From: Sulfurimonadaceae bacterium
GTDB taxonomy: Bacteria; Campylobacterota; Campylobacteria; Campylobacterales; Sulfurimonadaceae
DNA: 64,000 nucleotides
NCBI GenBank assembly: GCA_028683835.1
Contig: JAQUHB010000012.1
Span: forward strand, 1 to 64,000
Direction: 5' to 3'
Position 1 is the first letter of the stretch. Every line of letters starts with the position of its first letter. The notes below the pieces were generated by a model. It saw only the letters and a list, made by a program, of their open reading frames with translations, was not told the DNA's origin and ran no database searches. A program made the translations under genes and the position numbers. Shown here piece after piece: positions 16,752 through 25,266 of the stretch.

Positions 16752-18092
16752 CTAGCCTTTATAGCCATCCAAATATTTTGTATCAAAATTGTTACTTATA
16801 AAATCTGGATTTGTCATCATTTTTTTGTGGAATGCCACAGTAGTTTTAATACCAGAGATCTTAAACTCGCTCAGTGCTCTATGCATTCTTGCAATAGCTT
16901 CAGCTCTATCATTTCCATATACGATTAGCTTACCTATCATCGAGTCATACGTTGATGGAACGATATAGTTTGCATGTGCATGTGTATCAATACGAACATC
17001 TTTTCCACCCGGAGCGATCCAAGTACTGATCTTTCCAGGACATGGTAAAAACTTGACAGGATCTTCTGCAGTAATACGGCACTCTATCGAATGACCTTTG
17101 AGAATAATCTCCTCTTGCGCAGGAAGAGTTTTACCTTCTGCCACTTCGATCATCATTTTTACTAAGTCAAGCCCACTTACCATTTCAGAAACAGTATGCT
17201 CAACTTGAAGACGAGTATTCATCTCCATAAAATAAAAATTTAGATCCGCATCAAGTAAAAATTCAAATGTACCAGCACCCTCGTACTTAATAAACTCTGC
17301 TGCACGAACTGCAGCATCATGTAATCTTGTTCTTACTTCTGGAGTCAATGCGACGGCTGGAGACTCCTCTATCAGCTTTTGATGACGACGCTGCATAGAA
17401 CAGTCACGCTCTCCAACATGGATAACATTTCCATGAGAGTCAGCCATAATCTGTACTTCAATATGGCGAGGATTTTTAATGAATTTTTCCATATAAATTG
17501 TGCCATCGCCAAATGCTGTGATCGCTTCACTCTCAGCTGCTAGAAATGCATTTTCCAAGTAACTCTCATCATCGACAACACGCATACCACGCCCGCCGCC
17601 ACCTTGAGCAGCTTTTAAGATAACTGGATAACCAACCTCTTTCGCTCTTTTTTTAGCATCTTGCATGTCACTAATCGCCCCATCGCTTCCGGGAACAACT
17701 GGAACATTTGCACGAACCATTACATCTTTTGCTTTTGATTTATCACTCATAAGAACCATAACTTCAGGAGTCGGTCCAATGAATTTAATATTGTGGTGTG
17801 TACATATCTCAACAAAATGTTGATTTTCACTTAAAAATCCATATCCTGGAAAAATCGCATCACAACCACTTATCTCAGCCGCGGATATAATAGCAGGAAT
17901 ATTGAGGTAGCTTTTTGCACTTGGTCCTGCACCCACACATATAGCTGCATCTGCAAGTTCTAAATACTCACTACCTTTATCGGCAGTTGAATAGATAGCG
18001 ACAGCCTCTTTACCCATCTCTTTGATAGTTCTAATCGCACGAAGAGCTATCTCCCCACGATTAGCAACCAATATACGTTTGATTTCTGCCAT
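16752..18092 (-). CDS. accC: Acetyl-CoA carboxylase biotin carboxylase subunit
   Basis: A 446-residue ATP-grasp enzyme that carboxylates the biotin on AccB in the first step of fatty acid synthesis. It starts AEIKRILVANRGEIALRAIR. The glycine-rich ATP loop reads KAAQGGGGRGMRVV near 160-173, HVGERDCSMQRRHQK follows near 230, and the active-site region is FYFMEMNTRLQVEHTVSE near 290. Length is normal. It is 3 bp downstream of accB and co-transcribed with it. Confidence 0.97.
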   Translation of the reverse strand: MAEIKRILVANRGEIALRAIRTIKEMGKEAVAIYSTADKGSEYLELADAAICVGAGPSAKSYLNIPAIISAAEISGCDAIFPGYGFLSENQHFVEICTHHNIKFIGPTPEVMVLMSDKSKAKDVMVRANVPVVPGSDGAISDMQDAKKRAKEVGYPVILKAAQGGGGRGMRVVDDESYLENAFLAAESEAITAFGDGTIYMEKFIKNPRHIEVQIMADSHGNVIHVGERDCSMQRRHQKLIEESPAVALTPEVRTRLHDAAVRAAEFIKYEGAGTFEFLLDADLNFYFMEMNTRLQVEHTVSEMVSGLDLVKMMIEVAEGKTLPAQEEIILKGHSIECRITAEDPVKFLPCPGKISTWIAPGGKDVRIDTHAHANYIVPSTYDSMIGKLIVYGNDRAEAIARMHRALSEFKISGIKTTVAFHKKMMTNPDFISNNFDTKYLDGYKG

Positions 18093-18095
18093 AGA

Positions 18096-18551
18096 TTAAA
18101 TCTTTTCTACTACAAATAACGGCATATCGTATTCAACAGCTTGACCATCACTCACTAGTACATCAAGAATTTTACAGTCAAATTCAGCTTCAAGTTCATT
18201 CATAATTTTCATAGCTTCAAGGATTGCCACAACGTGACCTTTTTTAATGATATCACCTTTTTTTACAAAAGCTGGAGAGTCAGGAGATGGTGATGCATAG
18301 AATGTACCGACCATTGGAGAAAGAATCAAATCTCCAGAAATTTCTGCTGCCGTTTCTGCTTGTACTGGTGCAGTCACAACAGCTGCAGAAACAGCTGCGA
18401 CAGGAGCTGCTTGAGTAGTCGCTACAGGAGCATAAATAGCCCCAACAACTTTTTCAAGTTCAATACTAAAATCCTCTTTAGCGATTTTTAATTTACTTAA
18501 ACCACTTCCATCAAACTCTTGCATTAACGCTTTTATCTGCTTCATGTCCAT
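18096..18551 (-). CDS. accB: Biotin carboxyl carrier protein of acetyl-CoA carboxylase
   Basis: 151 residues: a short N-terminal helical part, an Ala/Pro/Val-rich linker (about 40-70) and a C-terminal biotinyl domain. The biotinylated lysine is in EAMKIMNELEAE and the preceding strand carries SPMVGTFY. A GGAG site 7 bases upstream fixes the ATG at 18551. It is first gene of accB-accC. The bioB end at the left edge of the window belongs to the cofactor pathway serving it. Confidence 0.96.
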   Translation of the reverse strand: MDMKQIKALMQEFDGSGLSKLKIAKEDFSIELEKVVGAIYAPVATTQAAPVAAVSAAVVTAPVQAETAAEISGDLILSPMVGTFYASPSPDSPAFVKKGDIIKKGHVVAILEAMKIMNELEAEFDCKILDVLVSDGQAVEYDMPLFVVEKI

Positions 18552-18585
18552 TGTTAGTCTCCAAAATATATATTAAATTTTGCGA

Positions 18586-18591
18586 TATAAT
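18586..18591 (+). promoter_or_regulatory. -10 box for dcd
   Basis: TATAAT about 31 bp before the ATG of the dCMP deaminase at 18623, in the 71-bp gap divergent from accB. An AGGG ribosome site lies between. No clear -35 is present. Confidence 0.4.
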
Positions 18592-18622
18592 ACCATAACA
18601 AATATTAAATATTAGGGCACTT

Positions 18623-19063
18623 ATGCTGAGTGATACAAATTTTATCAATATAGCTTTCGAGATAGCGAGTGCTTCAAAATGTGTTTCAAAACAAGTCGGT
18701 GCAGTCATCGTAAAAGATGGGAGAATCCTCAGCTCTGGCTACAATGGCACACCCGCAGGTTTCATGAATTGTAAAGATCACTGGAACGGTGAATACACCA
18801 AAGATCATCATGAATGGTCTAAGACTTATGAGATCCATGCTGAGATGAATGCTATTATCTGGGCAGCTAGAAAAGGGATCAGTATAGAGGGTGCAACCAT
18901 TTATGTTACACTTGAACCGTGCAGTGAATGCAGTAAGAATCTCATCGCAAGCGGAATAAAACGCATTATTTACGCAAAAGCTTATGAACACACCCAGTCT
19001 GATATCATCTCCAAATTTATTGAAGATAACGGCGTGATTATAGAAAAGTTAGAAAAGCTCTAA
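18623..19063 (+). CDS. dcd: dCMP deaminase (ComEB/Dcd zinc deaminase)
   Basis: A 146-residue cytidine/deoxycytidylate deaminase-fold enzyme. The zinc and catalytic motif HAEMNAI is near residue 73, with PCSECSK near 99 supplying two cysteine ligands. A YNGTPAGF-N-C insertion near 34-44 is typical of dCMP deaminases rather than of cytidine deaminases. It converts dCMP to dUMP for thymidylate synthesis. From memory the same gene follows accB in C. jejuni. The last 15 bp overlap the convergent arsC gene. The symbol dcd is also used for dCTP deaminase, a different enzyme; this is the dCMP type. Confidence 0.9.
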   Translation: MLSDTNFINIAFEIASASKCVSKQVGAVIVKDGRILSSGYNGTPAGFMNCKDHWNGEYTKDHHEWSKTYEIHAEMNAIIWAARKGISIEGATIYVTLEPCSECSKNLIASGIKRIIYAKAYEHTQSDIISKFIEDNGVIIEKLEKL

Positions 19064-19393
19064 TATTTTCTCCGGCGGACGGCCTATAACAACACCTTTT
19101 TCGGTAATAACAATCGGTCTTTCGATTAGCTTGGGATGCTTAACCATAGCATCGATCAACTTCTCTTCATCCATCTCATTTTTTAGTTCTAACTCTTTGT
19201 ATAGATCCTCTTTTGTTCGCATCAATTCTCTTGGAGATATTTGAAGTCTTAATAAAAGATCTTTTATCTGTTCTTTTGAAGGATGAGCTTCCAAATACTT
19301 CACTATTTCTACATCCATACCATTTACATGTAAGAGTTCTAAGGCCTGACGTGATTTTGAACATTTTGGATTGTGCCAGATTGTTGCATGCAT
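19049..19393 (-). CDS. arsC: ArsC-family arsenate reductase (glutaredoxin type)
   Basis: A 114-residue thioredoxin-fold protein with the single redox cysteine in NPKCSKSRQALELL (Cys11), and the distal RPIVITEKGVVIGRP motif that includes the arginine pair needed for arsenate binding. ArsC reduces arsenate to arsenite using glutaredoxin. No ars efflux gene is adjacent, and family members without ars operons (YffB/Spx-like) can have other roles, so arsenic resistance is only a family inference. Overlaps dcd convergently. A TTACATGTAA copy lies in its coding sequence at 19324. Confidence 0.85.
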   Translation of the reverse strand: MHATIWHNPKCSKSRQALELLHVNGMDVEIVKYLEAHPSKEQIKDLLLRLQISPRELMRTKEDLYKELELKNEMDEEKLIDAMVKHPKLIERPIVITEKGVVIGRPPEKILELF

Positions 19394-19466
19394 ATTTTTT
19401 CCTCATAAATATAATATTTAGAGAATTTTAGTGTAGTTATTTGAGAGGAAGTTGAAAGAGGGTAAA

Positions 19467-19495
19467 AAGAAGAGTCCAAGCAGCCTAAAGCTGCT
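19467..19495 (-). terminator. Terminator of the cold-shock gene
   Basis: On the minus strand AGCAGC-tttag-GCTGCT (19479-19495) follows the stop of the cold-shock gene by 12 bases and is trailed by a T-rich run (TCTTCTTTTTA). This is a plausible intrinsic terminator with a short stem. Confidence 0.6.
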
Positions 19496-19506
19496 CGAGA
19501 GAAAGA

Positions 19507-19725
19507 TTACAGACCTGTAACGTTTTCTGCTTGTGGACCTTTTTCGCCTTGACCAACTTCGAAAGTCACTTTTTGACCTTCGTCTAGTGATACACGACCA
19601 TAGCCATTGCTATTGATTTGACGAAAGTGTACGAATACATCTTTTCCGCCGTTTTCTTGTTCGATAAATCCGAAACCTTTTTCACTATTGAACCATTTAA
19701 CTGTTCCATTTACTAATGTTGCCAT
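19507..19725 (-). CDS. Cold-shock domain protein
   Basis: A 72-residue single cold-shock domain: [17 protein letters not shown] with RNP1 KGFGFIE at residues about 16-22, RNP2 VFVHF near 30-34, and the C-terminal [18 protein letters not shown]. Such proteins bind single-stranded RNA and act as RNA chaperones. An AAGGATAAATA site precedes the ATG. It has its own promoter with a leader of about 145 nt and its own terminator, so it is a monocistronic unit of the CspA type. Confidence 0.96.
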   Translation of the reverse strand: MATLVNGTVKWFNSEKGFGFIEQENGGKDVFVHFRQINSNGYGRVSLDEGQKVTFEVGQGEKGPQAENVTGL

Positions 19726-19877
19726 TATTTATCCTTTTTTGTTTTGTGTACACCAAATTACTAAGGTGGTAAAAATCTAATATGAAGTTTTCTTTTAGGA
19801 TGGATCGTACTGTCAACAAAAAGTCATCAATATAAAGCAGACCAAAGATGTAACTAAAATCATCTTTTATTGGCTGT

Positions 19878-19906
19878 AGTATAACTGAATAAAAAATAAA
19901 GTGCAA
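19878..19906 (-). promoter_or_regulatory. Sigma-70 promoter of the cold-shock gene, long leader
   Basis: Reading the minus strand: TTGCAC (19901-19906), a 17-bp spacer, then TATACT (19878-19883). Transcription should start near 19871, leaving about 145 nt of untranslated leader before the ATG at 19725. A leader of this length is typical of cspA-type mRNAs, where it folds in a temperature-dependent way. Confidence 0.6.
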
Positions 19907-19962
19907 GAAAAGATAAATATTCCACAGATATATCCATCTTGCTCGATTTTTAGCTATTTTAA

Positions 19963-21351
19963 TCAAGCAATGCCAAAAAAACCATTGCGTCCTTGCTGTT
20001 TTACATGATACATAGCTTTATCAGCCTTTGTCATCAGTTCTTTACTGTCTTGTGCATCTTGAGGGTAAATAGATATGCCAATACTTGCTGAAATAGTAAT
20101 GATTTCACCATTTAAATCAAATGGTCGCGAGAGTGTTTCAACTATGGCAACAACAACTCTTTTTGCGTCATTGACTGAGTTTATTTGAGGTAAGATTGCG
20201 GTGAACTCATCTCCACCCATTCTTGCTACTGTATCTGATTCACGTACAACAGCACTGAGTCTCTTAGCTACAGCGACTAAAAGGAGGTCTCCTACGTCAT
20301 GCCCCATAGTATCATTCACAGATTTAAAAAAATCAAGATCAATAAACAAAAGAGCAAGAGAGAGATTTGTACGATGACTCATCTTAATCTCATGTTCCAA
20401 CCTATCAGCGAAAAGCTGTCTGTTGGGTAATTGCGTTAAGATATCATAATTTGCTTGCTTCCAAATAATCTCATCTGCCTGTTTTTTTTCGGTTACATCA
20501 GAAAAAAGAGCTACATGTATTTTTTTAGAACCATCTTCATTATAAACGACTTTAATCGAGAGCCATTCTGCGTATTCTTCCCCATTCTTACGTTTATTCC
20601 ATAATTCACCGTCCCAAAATCCAAGAGTATTGAGTTGATGCCACATCTGTTGATAGAATGCTGCATTCTGCTTTCCAGATTTAAGTATTCTAGGCGTCTG
20701 ACCAATCACTTCATCAAGTGAATAGCCAGTCAATGTAGTGAATGCAGGATTGACCGTTACGAACTGATTATATGCATCTGTTACGACTATAGCTTCGTTT
20801 GCAGAATCAAAAATCGTAGCTGAGAGCTGCAACTCATCCACATATTTACGTATTTCCTCGTGTGAGAGACTAAGATCAAGATGTGCCATTACACTATCAG
20901 CGAGTGTTTTTACAGCATCCAACTGTTGTGGTTGGAGTTCACGGGCTACTGTATCAATAACACACAATGTCCCTAAATGATGTCCATCCGAAGTAATAAG
21001 CGGAACACCTGCATAAAAACGGATTTCAGGACCTTCAGTTACCAAAGGATTATCAAAAAAACGTTCATCTTTTAGTGCATCAGGTACAACAAAAGCATCA
21101 TCTTGTAGGATTGCGTGGGCACAAAAAGCGACATCACGTGGCGTTTCTTTTGCATTAATGCCTACAATAGATTTAAACCACTGGCGATCTACGTCAATCA
21201 AACTGATTGCCGCGATTGGAGTTTGGCATATGTAACTTGCCAACTGCACCATATTGTCAAATACTGCGTCTGGCTCAGAATCCAATATATTATATTCTCT
21301 CAGTTTTGCTAAACGCTTTTGCTCATCTTGAGGCAGTGGTGCAATTTTCAT
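19963..21351 (-). CDS. GAF-PAS-GGDEF diguanylate cyclase
   Basis: A 462-residue cytoplasmic signalling protein with no membrane segment: GAF domain (about 20-165, with CQTPIAAISLIDVDRQWFKS), PAS domain (about 175-290, with NEAIVVTDAYNQF and GYSLDEVIGQTPRIL) and GGDEF domain (about 300-460). The active site is intact (RMGGDEF) and an RxxD inhibitory site (RESD) precedes it, so it should make c-di-GMP and be feedback-inhibited. The LPNRQLFADRLEH entry to the GGDEF domain is typical. AAAGGG precedes the ATG. No EAL domain follows, so it is not bifunctional. Confidence 0.92.
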   Translation of the reverse strand: MKIAPLPQDEQKRLAKLREYNILDSEPDAVFDNMVQLASYICQTPIAAISLIDVDRQWFKSIVGINAKETPRDVAFCAHAILQDDAFVVPDALKDERFFDNPLVTEGPEIRFYAGVPLITSDGHHLGTLCVIDTVARELQPQQLDAVKTLADSVMAHLDLSLSHEEIRKYVDELQLSATIFDSANEAIVVTDAYNQFVTVNPAFTTLTGYSLDEVIGQTPRILKSGKQNAAFYQQMWHQLNTLGFWDGELWNKRKNGEEYAEWLSIKVVYNEDGSKKIHVALFSDVTEKKQADEIIWKQANYDILTQLPNRQLFADRLEHEIKMSHRTNLSLALLFIDLDFFKSVNDTMGHDVGDLLLVAVAKRLSAVVRESDTVARMGGDEFTAILPQINSVNDAKRVVVAIVETLSRPFDLNGEIITISASIGISIYPQDAQDSKELMTKADKAMYHVKQQGRNGFFGIA

Positions 21352-21580
21352 TATTTTCCCTTTATCTTATGCATATAAATTATCGAGGATCACTTTAAAC
21401 CCATTCATTTCATAAAGTGCTAGCTCAGAATTTATGTAAATTTATAAAGTACCAATCTGGGCACCAATTACGCTTAGATCATGGTACCTTTTGTTAGATT
21501 AACTTAGACTAAAGAAAAATTATAAATGTGGTTTGAAGTTCGTATTTTAGGGATTTTTCAAAGGTGTTGAGATTAATAAA
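21352..21580. other. Non-coding stretch between the GGDEF gene and tRNA-Val
   Basis: The gene-free gap 21352-21737 contains the tRNA and, outside it, no frame with a ribosome site. An imperfect inverted repeat is visible: AAAGTACCA near 21446 against TGGTACCTTTT near 21481. It may fold behind the tRNA on the minus strand, where it would lie downstream. No integrase, attachment-site duplication or phage remnant is apparent. Confidence 0.4.
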
Positions 21581-21656
21581 TGGTGCTCACAACTGGACTC
21601 GAACCAGTGACTTTTACCTTGTCGAGGTAACACTCTACCAACTGAGTTATGCGAGC
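21581..21656 (-). tRNA. tRNA-Val (anticodon GAC), with C at position 33
   Basis: 76 nt folding as a full cloverleaf. Acceptor stem GCTCGCA/TGTGAGC, D-arm ACTC/GAGT with loop AGTTGGTA, anticodon stem TTACC/GGTAA with loop TCGACAA, T-arm ACTGG/CCAGT with loop TTCGAGT, then encoded A and CCA. Counting the 7-base loop as positions 32-38 gives anticodon GAC (valine) and C at position 33, where U is almost universal. Confidence 0.9.
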
Positions 21657-21737
21657 TTTGGTAGTTAGGAGTGAAATAATACTCACTTCCTTCTTAAATT
21701 AAGCAAAATGGAACATCGATTTTTGTAAAATCCTCTT

Positions 21738-22205
21738 ATGTCAGCTTTACCAAATATGTTAAACTCTTATTGGCTCTGGCGGGAAGTCCGCGAAAAACTT
21801 GATGTGTCCAATCCTTTATATAAATACTGGAAAGACACACCAAACATCAAACTCAACAATAAATATATCTTTGTACAAAAAAAGACTCTTCCTGAGAAAT
21901 ACGCATATGTTGAGCCGATACTTACAGATCTTTCAGGATATCTGCCTATTCGTTATGCTTCAGATCAGTTACATGTCAGCGAGCATATCTTTAACTATGA
22001 GAAGATGAAACTTTATAAAGAGTTTGAATACAAGTATGTTCAAGATGTGAAGTTTGTAAATATCAAAAAGTTTTTTGTGGAGTTTGGGATTAAAGTGGAT
22101 AAAAACGCTATCATCCACTTAGGTCGCTTAAAAGATCTTGAGATTACAAGTAACTCTACTTTTTACAACCTACGTGATGACTATGGTTTAGTTGTTTACA
22201 ACTAG
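21738..22205 (+). CDS. Uncharacterised 155-residue protein
   Basis: A soluble protein with many Tyr, Lys and aromatic residues (NSYWLWREVREKLDV, YKYWKDTPNIKLNNKYIF), no signal peptide and no domain I recognise. No ribosome site is visible before the ATG. A TAAAAT box lies only 8 bases upstream (21725-21730), so the message might be leaderless or the start may be elsewhere. It converges on, and overlaps by 4 bp, another unknown gene. Confidence 0.65.
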   Translation: MSALPNMLNSYWLWREVREKLDVSNPLYKYWKDTPNIKLNNKYIFVQKKTLPEKYAYVEPILTDLSGYLPIRYASDQLHVSEHIFNYEKMKLYKEFEYKYVQDVKFVNIKKFFVEFGIKVDKNAIIHLGRLKDLEITSNSTFYNLRDDYGLVVYN

Positions 22206-22687
22206 TCTTTTAAAACGTTTTTTACAAAATTCACATAACAAAAAAAGAGTGTTACAAAAAAAGGATTCAGCTCTGCGCTTGATTCATCAATCTTATTAAA
22301 AATCTTAAATTCAATCGGCGCAATACTATGTGAAACTTTAAACTGGAAGTTGATAACGGAAAGTGTACGGATAAGATTTATGATATTTTTACTTTTTTTA
22401 TCATCTTTGTTAAACTTGATCACATATCCATTTTCATCTCTGTTAGATTTGATCGTATTTTCCAAGAGTGTTACTTTATCCAAAAAGATCACCTTGTCCC
22501 AAGAGATCTCAAATCTCTCAACACTTGCCTTAGAATTTCTTGCAGATAAAGGATGAGGCTTGATAAGGCGCATTTTTTCAATGAAAGAAAGAAACAAATT
22601 TAATCCTCCCATTTTGCCTATAATATCTTGTAGTTGCAGTTTGAGAGTATCTTTCTCGTCTTGCGATAAATTATTGAAATTACACAT
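22202..22687 (-). CDS. Uncharacterised 161-residue protein
   Basis: A soluble protein beginning MCNFNNLSQDEKDTLKLQ, with AAAGG 6 bases before the ATG. It has an N-terminal helical part, a charged middle (KFNKDDKKSKNIINLIRTLSV) and a hydrophobic end (NPFFVTLFFCYVNFVKNVL) that may be a membrane or packing helix. I recognise no domain. It is divergent from nifS across a 148-bp gap and convergent with the 155-residue gene. Confidence 0.7.
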   Translation of the reverse strand: MCNFNNLSQDEKDTLKLQLQDIIGKMGGLNLFLSFIEKMRLIKPHPLSARNSKASVERFEISWDKVIFLDKVTLLENTIKSNRDENGYVIKFNKDDKKSKNIINLIRTLSVINFQFKVSHSIAPIEFKIFNKIDESSAELNPFFVTLFFCYVNFVKNVLKD

Positions 22688-22726
22688 AAGAAGCCTTTTT
22701 ATGAAATTATACCTTAAAGTAGACCA

Positions 22727-22748
22727 AAGCTTAATATTGCTTAAGCTT
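22727..22748. promoter_or_regulatory. Inverted repeat in the nifS promoter region
   Basis: AAGCTTAA-TATTGC-TTAAGCTT: two perfect 8-bp arms with a 6-bp spacer, about 90 bp upstream of the nifS start and between divergent genes. A TATTAT -10-like box follows at about 22765. The geometry fits a dimeric repressor operator; the regulator is unknown. Confidence 0.45.
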
Positions 22749-22754
22749 ATTTAA

Positions 22755-24056
<1,302 letters not shown>

Positions 24057-24094
24057 TCGCTTTGCGATTTATGGCACCTATTATTTAATGAGTC

Positions 24095-24121
24095 CGTTAA
24101 AGGGATTTTATCCCTTTAACG
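24095..24121 (+). promoter_or_regulatory. Hairpin between nifS and nifU
   Basis: CGTTAAAGGG-attttat-CCCTTTAACG: a perfect 10-bp stem with a 7-base loop, not followed by a T-run. It could partly terminate or protect the nifS message, so that nifS and nifU are made in different amounts. A GGAGG-like stretch at about 24132 is too far from nifU to be its ribosome site; AAGGAAA at 24166 is better placed. Confidence 0.55.
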
Positions 24122-24176
24122 TTATCAAAATGGAGGAGTTCCCTTCATTTTATGAAATAAAATTAAGGAAAAAACT

Positions 24177-25151
24177 ATGGCAAAAAATGATTTAATCGGC
24201 GAATCTTTATGGGATGCTTACTCAGATAAAGTAACTCGTCTTATGAACAACCCTCAGCACCAAGGGGAAATCAGTGAAGAAGAAGTAGAATCTCGCGGGC
24301 ACAAACTTATCGTTGCAGATTTTGGAGCTGAGAGCTGTGGAGATGCTGTGCGTCTTTACTGGGAAATCGATCCTAAAGATGACAAAATCGTAAACTCTAA
24401 ATTTAGAAGTTTCGGTTGTGGTACAGCGATCGCAAGTTCTGATGTTATGACTGAACTTTGTATCGGCAAAACAGTTCAAGAAGCGGTTAAGATCACAAAT
24501 ATCGATGTTGAGTTTGCTCTTCGTGACAATCCAGAAACTCCGGCAGTTCCACCTCAAAAAATGCACTGTTCAGTTATGGCTTATGATGTTATCAAAAAAG
24601 CGGCTGGACTCTACCTTGGTGTTGATGCTGAGAGTTTTGAAGAGGAGATCATCGTTTGTGAATGTGCACGTGTTTCTCTTAAAACATTAAGAGAAGTGAT
24701 CAAACTCAATGACCTTAAAACTATTGAGCAAATCACAGATTACACAAAAGCCGGCGGTTTTTGTAAATCTTGTATCAAACCGGGTGGTCACGAAGAGCGT
24801 GAATGGTATCTTGTAGATATCCTAAGAGATACTCGTCGTGAAATGGATGAAGAGAAAATGAAAGCGGCTGCAGAAGCCGGAATTAGCGGAAATTTCGCGA
24901 CTATGACTTTGGTGCAAAAGATCAAAGCGATCGACAGCGTCATTGATGAAAACGTACGTCAATTCCTTATTATGGATGGTGGAAATATGGAAGTTATCGA
25001 TATCAAAGATGGTGGCGATAACATAGATGTTTATATCAGATATATCGGTGCATGTAATGGATGTGCTAGCTCAACGACTGGAACACTTTACGCAATTGAA
25101 AGTACTCTAAAAGAGAAGCTTTCTGATAAAATTCGTGTTCTTCCTATCTAA
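24177..25151 (+). CDS. nifU: NifU Fe-S cluster scaffold
   Basis: A three-domain 324-residue scaffold on which Fe-S clusters are assembled with sulfur from NifS. The N-terminal IscU-like domain has cysteines at 54, 81 (FGCGTA) and 131. The central BFD-type [2Fe-2S] domain (about 165-230) has C-x-C (CECARVSLKTL) and C-x2-C (FCKSCIKPGG). The C-terminal Nfu domain has the CxxC of GACNGCASS near 297. All ligand sites are present. The AAGGAAAAA site supports the ATG. Ends in a stem-loop at 25148-25170. Confidence 0.95.
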   Translation: MAKNDLIGESLWDAYSDKVTRLMNNPQHQGEISEEEVESRGHKLIVADFGAESCGDAVRLYWEIDPKDDKIVNSKFRSFGCGTAIASSDVMTELCIGKTVQEAVKITNIDVEFALRDNPETPAVPPQKMHCSVMAYDVIKKAAGLYLGVDAESFEEEIIVCECARVSLKTLREVIKLNDLKTIEQITDYTKAGGFCKSCIKPGGHEEREWYLVDILRDTRREMDEEKMKAAAEAGISGNFATMTLVQKIKAIDSVIDENVRQFLIMDGGNMEVIDIKDGGDNIDVYIRYIGACNGCASSTTGTLYAIESTLKEKLSDKIRVLPI

Positions 25152-25170
25152 AAGAGTTTTTCTCTTTTAG
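25148..25170 (+). terminator. Stem-loop at the end of nifU
   Basis: CTAAAAGAG-ttttt-CTCTTTTAG: a perfect 9-bp stem with a 5-base loop that begins inside the nifU stop codon. It lacks a long T-run afterwards, so termination may be partial or depend on Rho. Confidence 0.55.
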
Positions 25171-25266
25171 ATCCCTCTAGTAAACTCTTCTCTTTTAAGA
25201 AAATCACTTATTATCATTTTGTCATATTTTAGAGCTATCCCTTCAATCTACTGTAAGCTTCATCTT

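Noticed and set aside
19697-19966. 89-codon minus-strand frame overlapping the start of the cold-shock gene
   Set aside because: It covers the cold-shock promoter and leader and has no family resemblance.
21352-21656. Integrative element at the tRNA-Val
   Set aside because: No integrase fragment and no duplicated tRNA 3' end; the flanking DNA is simply non-coding.
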